Origin: Micromonospora_G sp044458865
GTDB taxonomy: Bacteria; Actinomycetota; Actinomycetes; Mycobacteriales; Micromonosporaceae
Assembly: GCF_044458865.1 (NCBI RefSeq)
Contig: NZ_JBITIH010000015.1
Coordinates: 62,001 to 126,000 of the forward strand
Direction of reading: 5' to 3'
Length of the DNA: 64,000 nucleotides
The notes beneath the pieces were generated by a model, which was not told where the DNA came from, searched no databases, and was given only the letters and a program-made list of their open reading frames with translations. The translations under genes were made by a program, and so were the position numbers. Positions 1-7,980 of this stretch are shown piece by piece (positions within the stretch are counted from its first letter, which is position 1; the number at the start of each line of letters is the position of its first letter).

Positions 1-444
1 ATTCCCGACTGGGCGGAGGTCGACTACGGCGACGCCTGCGCGCTCCCCCCGGCGATCTCCCACCGCCGATACGACCTGGTCTTCTCCAACTCCGTCCTGG
101 AGCACGTCGGCGGGCACGAGCGGCGCGTCCGGTTCGCCGAGTCGGTGCACCTGCTCAGCGACGCGCACTGGGTGCAGACCCCGTACCGCTACTTCCCGAT
201 CGAGCCACACTGGATCGCCCCCGGCATGCAGTTCCTGCCGGTCCGATTTCGTACGTTGGTGGCCCGCCGCTGGCCGCTGGCCCACTCGCCGGCAAAGAGC
301 CACGAGGCCGCCATCCAGCAGGTGCTCTGGACCGAACTGGTCGACCGCTCCCAGATGCGGCACTACTTCCCGCAGTCCCAGATCCGGGTCGAGCGCCTCG
401 CCACCCTTCCCAAATCCCTCATCGCCGTCCTCGGCTCCCCGTAA
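1..444 (+). CDS. Class I SAM-dependent methyltransferase, C-terminal part
   Basis: The reading frame is open from base 1 to the TAA at 442-444, so the N-terminus (including the SAM-binding glycine motif) lies outside the window. The visible part starts with an acidic stretch (VDYGDACALP) and then YDLVFSNSVLEHV, which matches the motif around strand 4 of Methyltransf_11/25-type enzymes. A C-terminal domain rich in aromatic residues follows (YRYFPIEPHWIAPGMQFLP), as is common in small-molecule or glycan methyltransferases. The substrate cannot be read from the sequence. The stop codon overlaps a 58-bp repeat that probably ends the transcript. Confidence 0.75.
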   Translation: MPDWAEVDYGDACALPPAISHRRYDLVFSNSVLEHVGGHERRVRFAESVHLLSDAHWVQTPYRYFPIEPHWIAPGMQFLPVRFRTLVARRWPLAHSPAKSHEAAIQQVLWTELVDRSQMRHYFPQSQIRVERLATLPKSLIAVLGSP

Positions 445-498
445 GGAAGGGCCCCTTGTTATCGCTTTTTGTATAGGAAGGGCCCCTTCCTAACGCCC
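441..498. repeat. 58-bp interspersed palindromic repeat, copy 1
   Basis: This begins on the stop codon of the upstream methyltransferase gene. It contains two G/C-rich palindromic arms (AAGGAAGGGCCCCTT and AGGAAGGGCCCCTTCCT) separated by a T-rich spacer (CGCTTTTTGT). A second copy at 29999-30056 differs at a single base. Each arm can fold alone, or the two can pair as one long hairpin. Its position directly after a gene suggests a terminator or 3'-end element that has been multiplied in the genome. Confidence 0.8.
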
Positions 499-525
499 CC
501 GCGGGCTGGAGCGGCGCGGCGGAGG

Positions 526-804
526 CTAGCGGTAGATGCGTACCCAGTCGGGGCCGTCGTCCCACTGGTCGATGTCCGGCTCGCCGCCGAGGGCGTCGAT
601 CGTCTGTCGGACGTCGGCGGGATCGAGCAGTGCCACCTGGGCGATCTCCTCTGGAGTCGCTCCGTACTGGTGGGCCCTGAAGACGGCGAGGCATCGCTCG
701 GCGTCGACCTCTTCGAGGAGACGCCTGAGGTCCCGGACGCGATTTCGGTAGTACGTCCGGCGACTGGCCGGATCGACTGCGGCGGATAGCTTGATCATTC
801 TCAT
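526..804 (-). CDS. Hypothetical 92-aa protein, divergent from an XRE/DUF397 pair
   Basis: A 92-residue protein with no family I recognise. The N-terminal half is basic and predicted helical (YRNRVRDLRRLLEEVDAERC). The second half, GATPEEIAQVALLDPADVRQTIDALGG, looks like a helix-turn-helix. The C-terminus is acidic and tryptophan-rich (DIDQWDDGPDWVRIYR). The start at 804 follows a CAGGGG sequence; an in-frame ATG at 798 is an alternative. It is transcribed away from the XRE gene at 963, so the two share one palindrome-rich intergenic region. The other long frame on this strand (419-889) is an arginine/proline-rich shadow. A small regulator or a third partner of the XRE/DUF397 pair is a guess from context. 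Confidence 0.6.
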   Translation of the reverse strand: MRMIKLSAAVDPASRRTYYRNRVRDLRRLLEEVDAERCLAVFRAHQYGATPEEIAQVALLDPADVRQTIDALGGEPDIDQWDDGPDWVRIYR

Positions 805-854
805 CCCCTGTTCGCTCGCGTAGCGACACCCCGCTCAGCGGCGGGCCTGGAATG

Positions 855-926
855 GTCCAGTGAAGTAGGCTCCCACTTTCAGTGAGCACCAGACTACACT
901 GGACTCCTAAAATAGGAACCTATTTT
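855..926. promoter_or_regulatory. Nested inverted repeats in divergent promoter region
   Basis: Three inverted repeats lie between the divergent genes. GTCCAGTG (855-862) pairs with CACTGGAC (897-904). CACT-TTC-AGTG lies between them (about 874-884). AAAATAGGAACCTATTTT (909-926) is a perfect 8-bp-arm palindrome and is unusually AT-rich for this genome. They are probably operators, most likely for the XRE protein encoded at 963. Confidence 0.5.
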
Positions 927-962
927 CTAAGCGAACCCCGCGTCTGAAGGAGAGATCAGCCG

Positions 963-1835
963 ATGACCACTCCGACCATCCAGCGACGACGACTCGGCAA
1001 CGCGCTCAAGGTGGCCCGTGAACGGGCCGGCAAGACTCAGGACGAGGCGGCCGAACAGATCGACGCCGCAGCCAGCAAGATCAGTCGCTTGGAGTTGGGG
1101 CAGAGCGGCATCAAGCTGACCGACCTGTCGATCCTGCTCAAGTTCTACGGCGTCGACGGTGACCAGGTCGAGTCGCTGCGGGATCTGGCCCGCGCGGGAC
1201 GCCAACGCGGACGTTGGGGCGCCTATCTCAACGCCATCCCCGACTGGTTCCGGCAGTACGTCGATCTGGAGGCCGGCGCATCGCAGATCCGTTGGTACCA
1301 GGCGGAGATCGTGCCCGGCCTGTTCCAGACCGGCGGGTACATCCGCGCGGTGCTCACCGCCGGCCAGATGAAGGTGGACGAAGACGAGCTGAACCAGCAG
1401 ATCGCCCTCCGGAAAGCGCGGTCGAACATCCTCGACCAACCGGATCCACCACAGCTCAACGTCATCCTGAGCGAATCGGCTTTGCGACGCAACGTCGGCG
1501 GCTCCGAGGTGATGCGGGAGCAGCTCCGCTACCTGGCCGACGTGGCCGAACGACGCAACATCGAACTACAGGTACTCCCGATGGACGCGCCAACCTACGC
1601 GACGACCTCCTTCAGCTTCACGCTGCTCCGGTTCGACCATGACGCCGCTTCTGATGTGGTCTACCTGGAGGACTACACCGACGCAAGCTACCTGGACCGG
1701 CTCGACGCGGTGCGGTCATACTCGACGCTGTGGGACCGGTTGTCGGCCGCCGCACTGGGACCGGTCGAATCACGGCACCTGATTCTGCGCCTGGCCGAGC
1801 AACACGGCGGTGGTGATCGGGGCCGGTCGATCTAG
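963..1835 (+). CDS. XRE-family regulator with DUF5753 (Scr1-type) domain
   Basis: A 290-residue protein. Residues about 10-65 form a Cro/C1-type helix-turn-helix (LGNALKVARERAGKTQDEAA, then ISRLELGQSGIKL). From about residue 80 the sequence matches the DUF5753 domain of the large actinobacterial WhiJ-like regulator family, with the typical WFRQYVDLEAGA and IVPGLFQTGGYIRAVL segments. The start has AAGGAGAG upstream. A DUF397 gene follows after 15 bp, which is the standard partnership of this family. In Streptomyces such pairs are linked to development and antibiotic control; here the target is unknown. The palindromes at 855-926 are the likely binding sites. Confidence 0.9.
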   Translation: MTTPTIQRRRLGNALKVARERAGKTQDEAAEQIDAAASKISRLELGQSGIKLTDLSILLKFYGVDGDQVESLRDLARAGRQRGRWGAYLNAIPDWFRQYVDLEAGASQIRWYQAEIVPGLFQTGGYIRAVLTAGQMKVDEDELNQQIALRKARSNILDQPDPPQLNVILSESALRRNVGGSEVMREQLRYLADVAERRNIELQVLPMDAPTYATTSFSFTLLRFDHDAASDVVYLEDYTDASYLDRLDAVRSYSTLWDRLSAAALGPVESRHLILRLAEQHGGGDRGRSI

Positions 1836-1850
1836 AGGGAGAGCAGAGTT

Positions 1851-2057
1851 ATGAACACCCCGGACTTCTCCGGCGCGATCTGGCGCAAGAGCCGCCGCAG
1901 CGACTCCAACGGCGGTCAGTGTGTCGAGGTGGCGCTCGCCTCCGGGGCCGTCGGCCTGCGCGACTCCAAGGACCCCAGCGGTCCGGTCCTGGTCTTCTCC
2001 CCCGACGATTGGGCGACCTTCGTCAGCGCTGTGCGTGGCTCCGTCCTCCATGATTAA
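1851..2057 (+). CDS. DUF397 domain-containing protein
   Basis: A 68-residue protein that is essentially one DUF397 domain: it opens with WRKSRRSDSNGGQCVEVA, then VGLRDSKDPSGPVLVF, then a final helix starting DDWATFVSAVR. DUF397 proteins are small partners of DUF5753-type XRE regulators and are thought to modulate their activity, in some cases as the antitoxin-like or toxin-like half of a regulatory pair. It lies 15 bp after the XRE gene with its own GGGAGAG ribosome site, so the two are co-transcribed. A strong hairpin follows. Confidence 0.9.
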   Translation: MNTPDFSGAIWRKSRRSDSNGGQCVEVALASGAVGLRDSKDPSGPVLVFSPDDWATFVSAVRGSVLHD

Positions 2058-2135
2058 GGCAGAGCAAGGATGCCGAGCACGCCGACCACGCCGTCGCGAT
2101 GGACGTTGACCGGCTCGCGGGTACTGGGTGATCGT

Positions 2136-2184
2136 CAGTTACTCAGCCGCGCGACACTCCGTACGGAGGGCGGCTGAGCAACTG
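2136..2184 (+). terminator. Hairpin terminator after DUF397
   Basis: CAGTTACTCAGCCGC (2136-2150) pairs with GCGGCTGAGCAACTG (2170-2184), 14 of 15 positions. The loop contains a second palindrome, CTCCGTACGGAG. There is no clear T-run. The nucS gene converges from the other side with its stop at 2217, so the hairpin may serve both strands. Confidence 0.6.
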
Positions 2185-2216
2185 GCGATCAACGGAAACG
2201 ACAGCGGAACCGGCGG

Positions 2217-2876
2217 CTAGAAGAGGGTCAGCTCGTCGCGCTCGATGCCACGCAGGCGGTCGTAGTTGACGGCGACGCAGCGGATGCCCCGGTCGTTGGC
2301 GAGCACCCGGGCCTGCGGCTTGATCTCCTGGGCGGCGAAGACACCCTGGACCGGGGCGAGCAGCGGATCGCGGTTGAGCAGTTCCAGGTAGCGGGTCAGC
2401 TGCTCCACGCCGTCGATGTCACCGCGCCGCTTCACCTCCACCGCCACGGTGGCCGAGGCGCCGTCGCGGCAGAGCAGGTCGACGGGACCGATCGCGGTCG
2501 GGTACTCCCGACGAATCAACGTGAAGCCGTCGCCGAGCGTGGTCGGGTTCGCCGCCAACAGTTCCTGCAGGTGCGCCTCCACCCCGTCCTTGCGCAGGCC
2601 GGGATCGACCCCGAGTTCGTACGAGGTGTCCTGGAAGACCTCCTCCAGGGTGATCCGCAGTTCCTCACCGGCCTTGTTGACGACCCGCCACACGCCGGGG
2701 GCCTCTTCCAGCCGGCACGGCGGGCTCATCCAGTTGAGTGGCTTGTACGCCCGGTCGTCGGCGTGGATCGACACCGAACCGTCCGCCTTGACCATCAACA
2801 ACCGGGTGGCCAGCGGCAGGTGCGCCGACAGTCGTCCCACGTAGTCCACCGCGCATCGCGCTATCACCAACCGCAC
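2217..2876 (-). CDS. nucS: Endonuclease NucS (EndoMS), mismatch-specific
   Basis: A 219-residue protein matching actinobacterial NucS, the mismatch-cleaving endonuclease that replaces MutS/MutL in these bacteria and acts with the beta clamp. The N-terminal domain starts RLVIARCAVDYVGRLSAHLP. The C-terminal RecB-like nuclease domain contains IGPVDLLCRDG followed by VAVEVKRRGDIDGVEQLTRY, giving the D and ExK catalytic residues. The protein ends in DELTLF, which fits the short clamp-binding tail of the family. I chose the GTG at 2876 because homologous sequence begins there; the frame stays open to 3044, but the extra residues look like non-coding translation. Confidence 0.92.
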   Translation of the reverse strand: MRLVIARCAVDYVGRLSAHLPLATRLLMVKADGSVSIHADDRAYKPLNWMSPPCRLEEAPGVWRVVNKAGEELRITLEEVFQDTSYELGVDPGLRKDGVEAHLQELLAANPTTLGDGFTLIRREYPTAIGPVDLLCRDGASATVAVEVKRRGDIDGVEQLTRYLELLNRDPLLAPVQGVFAAQEIKPQARVLANDRGIRCVAVNYDRLRGIERDELTLF

Positions 2877-2937
2877 CCGACGAGGGTAGCGGAGCCGGCA
2901 GCCGGCCCCCGCCGCGCACGCCGGGTGCCGACAATCA

Positions 2938-3009
2938 AACGAAGGCCGTCGTACGGGAGCCGTCGAACGAAGGCCGCCAAACGAAGGCCATCGAGCGAAA
3001 GTCGTACGG
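2938..3009. repeat. Short direct repeats between nucS and DUF4126 gene
   Basis: The core CGAAGGCC occurs at 2940, 2968 and 2982, and a degenerate fourth copy (GCGAAAGTCGTACGG) lies at about 2995. The sequence following the first copy (GTCGTACGG) is echoed after the fourth. The array fills most of the 151-bp divergent interval, so it could be an operator array or a chance local duplication. Confidence 0.5.
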
Positions 3010-3027
3010 CGGTGAGATGCTGACGCC

Positions 3028-3645
3028 GTGCTGGAAGCCCTCACCGGTACGGGCCTCGCCGCGTCGGCCGGCCTGAATGCCTACATCCCCCTGTTGACGA
3101 TGGGACTGCTGTCCCGCTTCACCGGTCTGATCGATCTGCCCAGTGGTTGGCAGTGGCTCTCCAACGGCTGGGTGATCGCGATCCTGATCGCGCTGCTGGC
3201 GGTCGAGTTCGTGGCCGACAAGGTGCCGGTGGTCGACCACGTCAACGATCTCGTACAGACGGTGGTCCGGCCGACCGCGGGCGGACTGGTCTTCAGCGCG
3301 GGATCAAGTTCGGAGACGGTGACGGTCACCGACCCGGGCACCTTCTTCTCCTCCAACCAGTGGGTGCCGATCGTGACCGGAGTGGCGATCGCGTTCGGCG
3401 TACACGCGGTCAAGTCGGCCGCCCGGCCGGTGATCAACGCGGGCACCGCCGGGATCGGCGCCCCGGTGGCCAGCACCGTGGAGGACGTGACCAGCGTGGT
3501 GATGTCGCTCGTGGCGATCGTCCTCCCGGTGCTGGTGCTGCTCTTCCTGGTCGGCTTCGCGCTCCTGCTGCCCTGGACGCTGCGCCGCCGACGGGAGCGC
3601 AAACGGGAGCGGGAGGCGGCCCGCGCCGCCGGGTACCGCGTCTGA
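3028..3645 (+). CDS. DUF4126 membrane protein
   Basis: A 205-residue integral membrane protein of the DUF4126 family. It opens with GTGLAASAGLNAYIPLLTMGLL, the family signature, followed by hydrophobic segments near residues 45-60 (WVIAILIALLAVEFVADKVP), 110-125, and 155-185. It ends in a cluster of Arg/Lys residues expected to be cytoplasmic. The GTG at 3028 is the only start that preserves the conserved N-terminus. The function of the family is not known. It is divergent from nucS across the repeat-bearing interval. Confidence 0.85.
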   Translation: MLEALTGTGLAASAGLNAYIPLLTMGLLSRFTGLIDLPSGWQWLSNGWVIAILIALLAVEFVADKVPVVDHVNDLVQTVVRPTAGGLVFSAGSSSETVTVTDPGTFFSSNQWVPIVTGVAIAFGVHAVKSAARPVINAGTAGIGAPVASTVEDVTSVVMSLVAIVLPVLVLLFLVGFALLLPWTLRRRRERKREREAARAAGYRV

Positions 3646-3752
3646 CCTGCGACTTCTTTGGTAAGGCCGACCGGTTTCCGGGGAGCGGGTCGGTCTGCCA
3701 CGGTCGGGTGACGTGCCGGGCTTCCGGTCAATGAGGACCCCTCACGTCTGAC

Positions 3753-4763
3753 ATGATCGCCGGCGTGAGCCGACCCCGGTCCCGTCTGTTGCTTGGCGCG
3801 CTGGTCGCGGCGGCCGTTCTCGGCACCGCCACCAGCGCGATCGCGCTGGGCGCCGCGTTGTCGCCGCCCAGCCGTGGCCCGGTCTCCGCCGCCGCCTCGT
3901 CCGAGGCGAGCCACCCACCCGACCCGGCCGGCCCCCCGACCCCGGCGGCGAGCGGCCGGAACGGAAGCGGCACCACCCAGCCCGACGAACCCACCACCAT
4001 CGGACCGGGCGCGGCTTCCCCCAACCCGTCGACCGTCGCCGGGGACACCCCGCCCGATCGTGGCGTCCCCGGCGCCACCAGGGCGGGCACCAGGCCGCCG
4101 GTGGTCGACCACGGTCCGCGTACGGGGAACCGGGTCGCTCTCACCTTCGATGCGGACATGACCGACTCGATGCTCTACAGCCTGCGTACGGGCAGGGTGA
4201 AGTCGTACGCCAACCTGCGCATCGTCGAGCTGCTGGAGCGGGAACAGCTACCGGCCACCTTCTTCCTCACCGGCAAGTGGGTCGAGCGCTACCCGGAGCT
4301 GACCCGCCGGTTGGCCGGCAATCCCCGGTTTGAACTGGCGAACCACACGTACGGGCATCAGGCGTTCACCGGCAACTGCTACGACCTGCCCCGGGTACCG
4401 AGCCGGAACATGACCGAGGACGTGGCGAAGACGTTCCGGGTGATCGAACCGTACGGCGGCCGGCAGACCCGCTACTTCCGCTTCCCCGGGCTCTGCCACG
4501 ACGGGGAGGCGCTCGCCTCCCTCGCGCCGCTCGGCGTGACCGTGGTCGACGGAGACGTGGTCAGTGGCGACCCGTTCGCCACCGCCTGGCAGCCGATCGT
4601 GCGGGCGGTGCTCGACCAGGTACGCCCCGGTTCGGTGGTGATCCTGCACGTGACCGAGGCGAACGCGGCGATGACCGACGAGGCGCTGCCGCACATCCTG
4701 GCCGGGTTGCGCGAACGGGGCCTGGTCCCGGCCACGCTCTCCGAGGTACTGGTCGGATCTTGA
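3753..4763 (+). CDS. Polysaccharide deacetylase (NodB homology), secreted or lipid-anchored
   Basis: A 336-residue protein with an N-terminal membrane or signal segment (LLLGALVAAAVLGTATSAIA), then about 80 residues of Pro/Gly/Ser-rich linker, then a NodB domain. Visible motifs are VALTFDADMTDSM (catalytic Asp and metal Asp), ELANHTYGHQAF (metal-binding His pair), RYFRFPGLCHDG, VVDGDVVSGDP and VVILHVTEAN. Enzymes of this family remove acetyl groups from peptidoglycan, chitin or other cell-wall glycans outside the membrane. The long linker suggests it spans the outer wall layer. A GTG four codons downstream is an alternative start. Confidence 0.87.
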   Translation: MIAGVSRPRSRLLLGALVAAAVLGTATSAIALGAALSPPSRGPVSAAASSEASHPPDPAGPPTPAASGRNGSGTTQPDEPTTIGPGAASPNPSTVAGDTPPDRGVPGATRAGTRPPVVDHGPRTGNRVALTFDADMTDSMLYSLRTGRVKSYANLRIVELLEREQLPATFFLTGKWVERYPELTRRLAGNPRFELANHTYGHQAFTGNCYDLPRVPSRNMTEDVAKTFRVIEPYGGRQTRYFRFPGLCHDGEALASLAPLGVTVVDGDVVSGDPFATAWQPIVRAVLDQVRPGSVVILHVTEANAAMTDEALPHILAGLRERGLVPATLSEVLVGS

Positions 4764-4840
4764 GCGATCCCACGGCCGGCGTACCGTGACACCTCGGCCG
4801 GCGACGTCCGCCGACGCGAGTGATCGAAGGGTGGGCTCGG

Positions 4841-5362
4841 ATGACCTCGGCGCCTCAGGCGTACCTGCAGTCCCTGTCCGAGCGGTTGACCGCCGACGGT
4901 TGTTCGGTCAGCCGGCAGGACTGGAACGGCTTCCCGGTCGTGGTCGGCCGCCGGTCTGACTTCCGGATTCAGTGGATGGCAACCAAACTGCACCTGGTCA
5001 CCGTCGCCGCGGACGTCTCCCGGATCAGTGCCGAGAGCATCGAGTCCTTCACCACCAACGCGATGGAGTACGCGAAGCGGGACGTCCTGCGCGGCATGCA
5101 GAGCGGCGTCGCGGTCTTCCCGACGCTGATCAGCGACGAGGTGGAGCCCGCCGCGTCCCAGTGGGCGGCGCAGCGGCAGCGCATCGGGTTCGCCGCCATG
5201 GGTCGGCCGGTGGTGGTGGACACCGCCCGGGGCACCACGAGCTGTTTCCGGGGTACCACCGCGCTGGGGCTGATCTACTCGTCCCACATCCGGCGCAAGC
5301 TCGGCCTCTACTTCCCGCCGGAGACGGCCGAGCGGCTCTTCCCACCTGCCGTGGCCAATTGA
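4841..5362 (+). CDS. Conserved-looking hypothetical protein, 173 aa
   Basis: I do not recognise a named family with confidence. The protein is soluble, with no signal peptide or membrane segment. It opens with an amphipathic helix (AYLQSLSERLTADGCSVSRQ), followed by strand-like segments (FPVVVGRRSDFRIQWMATKL), and ends in SSHIRRKLGLYFPPETAERL. Codon use is strongly GC3-biased, like its neighbours. The ATG at 4841 is preferred because GAAGGG lies 9 nt upstream; a GTG at 4820 would add seven residues. It sits between the deacetylase and an ABC exporter with no clear link to either. Confidence 0.7.
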   Translation: MTSAPQAYLQSLSERLTADGCSVSRQDWNGFPVVVGRRSDFRIQWMATKLHLVTVAADVSRISAESIESFTTNAMEYAKRDVLRGMQSGVAVFPTLISDEVEPAASQWAAQRQRIGFAAMGRPVVVDTARGTTSCFRGTTALGLIYSSHIRRKLGLYFPPETAERLFPPAVAN

Positions 5363-5417
5363 CGCAGCCCACTCCCGCCGGACCCCGGATCCCTACCGGG
5401 CGGTACCGGCGCGCATA

Positions 5418-6272
5418 GTGGTCGACATGAGTGACCAGCTCGCGATCTCCGTACGAGGTCTGCGCAAGTCGTACGGCGAGCACGTCGCCGTCGCCGGTCT
5501 GGACCTGACGGTGCGTACCGGCGAGGTGTTCGCCCTGCTCGGCCCGAACGGCGCGGGCAAGACGACCACGGTGGAGATCCTGGAGGGGTACCGGCGGCGC
5601 GACGGTGGCGACGTCAGCGTGCTCGGTGTCGACCCGGACACCGCTGGCCGGGACTGGCGCTCCCGGGTAGGAATCGTGCTCCAGGGCACCGGCGAGTTCG
5701 ACGACCTGACCGTGGGCGAGGTGGTGGACCACTTCGCCGCGTTCTACCCGGCTCCGGAGGCGCCGGAGCGGGTGATCGGCCGGGTCGGGCTCACCGACAA
5801 GGTCAACGCCCGTACGCACACCCTCTCCGGCGGGCAGAAGCGCCGGCTCGACGTGGCGCTCGGTATCGTCGGCCGGCCCGAACTGCTCTTCCTTGACGAG
5901 CCGACGACAGGGTTCGACCCGGAGGCCCGGCGCGAGTTCTGGGAACTGATCCGTGACCTGTCGGCCGGCGGCACCACCATCGTGCTGACCACGCACTACC
6001 TGGACGAGGCGGAGTCGCTCGCCGACCGGGTGGGCGTGATCGCCGCCGGTCAACTGGTCGAGGTGGCCACCCCTGCCGAGTTGGGCAATCGGCAGCAGGC
6101 GCTGCCGGTGGTTTCCTGGCGTACGCCGGACGGGATGCCGCAGCGGGCGGAGAGCGAGACGCCGACGGCCTTGATCGCGGAGTTGGCCGGGCGGTACGGC
6201 GGCGAGGTGCCGGGGCTCACGGTGACCCGCCCGACCCTGGAAGACGTCTACCTGCGGATGATCGGACAGTGA
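5418..6272 (+). CDS. ABC transporter ATP-binding protein (DrrA-like)
   Basis: The ATPase half of an ABC-2-type exporter. The protein has the Walker A motif GPNGAGKTT, the signature LSGGQKRRLDVALG, the Walker B motif LLFLDEPTTGFDP and the H-loop TTHYLDEAE. The C-terminal 60 residues form the extra domain seen in drug, lipid or antibiotic exporters of the DrrA/NatA group. The start may be GTG 5418 or ATG 5427. The permease gene overlaps its stop (TGATG), so the two are translationally coupled. The substrate is unknown. Confidence 0.9.
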   Translation: MVDMSDQLAISVRGLRKSYGEHVAVAGLDLTVRTGEVFALLGPNGAGKTTTVEILEGYRRRDGGDVSVLGVDPDTAGRDWRSRVGIVLQGTGEFDDLTVGEVVDHFAAFYPAPEAPERVIGRVGLTDKVNARTHTLSGGQKRRLDVALGIVGRPELLFLDEPTTGFDPEARREFWELIRDLSAGGTTIVLTTHYLDEAESLADRVGVIAAGQLVEVATPAELGNRQQALPVVSWRTPDGMPQRAESETPTALIAELAGRYGGEVPGLTVTRPTLEDVYLRMIGQ

Positions 6273-7108
6273 TGAGCACGACCACGGAAGCGACCCGGGT
6301 CGCGGCGCCCCGTCGCCCCGGTCCAGCGGCGCTGGGCCTGCGCCAGGGGCGGCTGGAGCTGCGCCAGTTCCTGCGTAGCCGGGAGTCGGTGGTCTTCACC
6401 ATGCTCTTCCCGGTGGTGCTGATCCTGATCTTCGCGTCGATCTTCAAGGGTGAGATCGGCGGTGGGGTGCGGTTCACGCAGTATTTCGTCACCGGCATGA
6501 TCGCCACCGGCCTGATGACCGTCGGTTTCCAGAGCCTGGCCATCCAGATCCCGATCGAACGGGACCGGGGCGTGCTCAAGCGCCTGCGGGGCACACCGAT
6601 GCCGAAGTGGGTCTATTTCGCCGGCAAGGTAATCATGGTCGCGGTGATCGGGGTCGCCGAGACGGTCCTGCTCCTCGCCGTCGCCGTCCTCCTGTTCGAC
6701 CTGCGACTGCCCGACACCGGCGCCAAGTGGCTCACCTTCGTCTGGGTCGCCGCGCTCGGCATCACCGCCTGCACGCTCTGTGGCATCGCCTTCTCGTCAC
6801 TGGCCCGCAGTGGCCGCAGCGCGCCGAGCACGGTCACTCCGGTCGCCCTGATCCTCCAGTTCATCTCCGGGGTCTTCTTCGTCTTCACCGACCTGCCGAC
6901 CTGGATGCAGCAGGTGGCGGCGATCTTCCCACTGAAGTGGATGTGCCAGGGCCTGCGTTCGGTCTTCCTGCCCGCGTCGTTCGGCGCCCAGGAGCCCGCC
7001 GGCTCGTACGAGTTGGGCAAGGTGGCCCTGGTCCTCACCGCCTGGTGCGTCGTCGGCCTGGTGCTCTGCCTCCGCACCTTCCGCTGGACCACCAAACGTG
7101 ACGGCTGA
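6272..7108 (+). CDS. ABC-2 type transporter permease
   Basis: A 278-residue permease with about six membrane segments. The first follows a cytoplasmic N-terminal helix (FTMLFPVVLILIFASIFKG), and later ones include YFAGKVIMVAVIGVAETVLLLAVAV and VALILQFISGVFFVFTDLP. The PLKWMCQGLRSVFLP segment is typical of the ABC2_membrane family. Together with the preceding ATPase it should form a two-gene exporter. The ATG at 6272 overlaps the upstream stop by one base; a GTG at 6269 is equally possible. Confidence 0.88.
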   Translation: MSTTTEATRVAAPRRPGPAALGLRQGRLELRQFLRSRESVVFTMLFPVVLILIFASIFKGEIGGGVRFTQYFVTGMIATGLMTVGFQSLAIQIPIERDRGVLKRLRGTPMPKWVYFAGKVIMVAVIGVAETVLLLAVAVLLFDLRLPDTGAKWLTFVWVAALGITACTLCGIAFSSLARSGRSAPSTVTPVALILQFISGVFFVFTDLPTWMQQVAAIFPLKWMCQGLRSVFLPASFGAQEPAGSYELGKVALVLTAWCVVGLVLCLRTFRWTTKRDG

Positions 7109-7131
7109 CCGGGCCACCGCCCACCGCAACC

Positions 7132-7980
7132 TCAGTACGAGTAGAACCCCTGGCCGGTCTTGCGGCCCAGGTCGCCAGCGGTGACCATGCGCTGGAGCAG
7201 CTCCGGCGGGAAGAACTTCTCGTCACCCGTGTCGGTGTAGATGTTCTTCGTCGCGTGCAGCAGCACGTCCGCCCCGGTCATGTCGGTGGTGGCGAGCGGG
7301 CCCATGGCGTGCCCGAAGCCGAGTTTGCAGGCGGTGTCGAGGTCTTCGGCCGAGACCACCCCGGAATCGACCAGCTTGATCGCCTCCATCACCAGCGCGG
7401 TGATCAACCTGGTGGTGACGAAACCGGCGATGTCCCGGTTGACCACGACGCAGGTCTTGCCGATCTCCTCGGCGAAGGCGCGGGCGGTTGCGAGCGTTTC
7501 GTCACTGGTCTTGTAGCCGCGCACCAGCTCGCAGAGCTGCATCATCGGCACCGGGGAGAAGAAGTGGGTGCCGACGACGGACTCCGGCCGCTGGGTCACC
7601 GCGGCGATCTGGGTGACCGGGATGGCCGAGGTGTTGGTGGCGAGCACCGCGTCGGGCCGGCAGATCCGGTCCAGTTCGCGGAAGACCTCCTGCTTGAGTT
7701 CCAACCGCTCGAAGACCGCCTCGACGACCAGGTCGGCATCGGCTGCGGCGTCCAACTCGGTGGTCGTGGTGATCCGGGCGAGAGTCGCCTCCACCTCACC
7801 GGCCTCGATCTTGCCCTTGCTGGCGAACTTCTCCAGCGAGGCACGGACGCCGTCCAGTCCGCGCTTGGTCGCCACATCGTCCAGGTCACGGAGCGTCACC
7901 TGCCAACCCGCCTGCGCCGCTACCTGGGCAATGCCCGAGCCCATCAAACCGGCTCCGATGATCGCGAGTCGACCCGTCAT
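7132..7980 (-). CDS. 3-hydroxybutyryl-CoA dehydrogenase
   Basis: A 282-residue enzyme of the 3-hydroxyacyl-CoA dehydrogenase family, which oxidises or reduces 3-hydroxyacyl-CoA with NAD(P). The N-terminus has the Rossmann motif IIGAGLMGSGIAQVAA. The substrate region has LVVEAVFERLELKQ, ATNTSAIPVT and the catalytic VGTHFFSPVPMMQL (His). The C-terminal domain contains NRDIAGFVTTRL, DLDTACKLGFGHAMGPL and the terminal GDLGRKTGQGFYSY. The length equals the single-domain Hbd/FadB2 type, so no hydratase is fused. It converges with the ABC genes and has no obvious operon partner here. It probably serves butyrate/PHB or short-chain fatty-acid metabolism. Confidence 0.9.
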   Translation of the reverse strand: MTGRLAIIGAGLMGSGIAQVAAQAGWQVTLRDLDDVATKRGLDGVRASLEKFASKGKIEAGEVEATLARITTTTELDAAADADLVVEAVFERLELKQEVFRELDRICRPDAVLATNTSAIPVTQIAAVTQRPESVVGTHFFSPVPMMQLCELVRGYKTSDETLATARAFAEEIGKTCVVVNRDIAGFVTTRLITALVMEAIKLVDSGVVSAEDLDTACKLGFGHAMGPLATTDMTGADVLLHATKNIYTDTGDEKFFPPELLQRMVTAGDLGRKTGQGFYSY

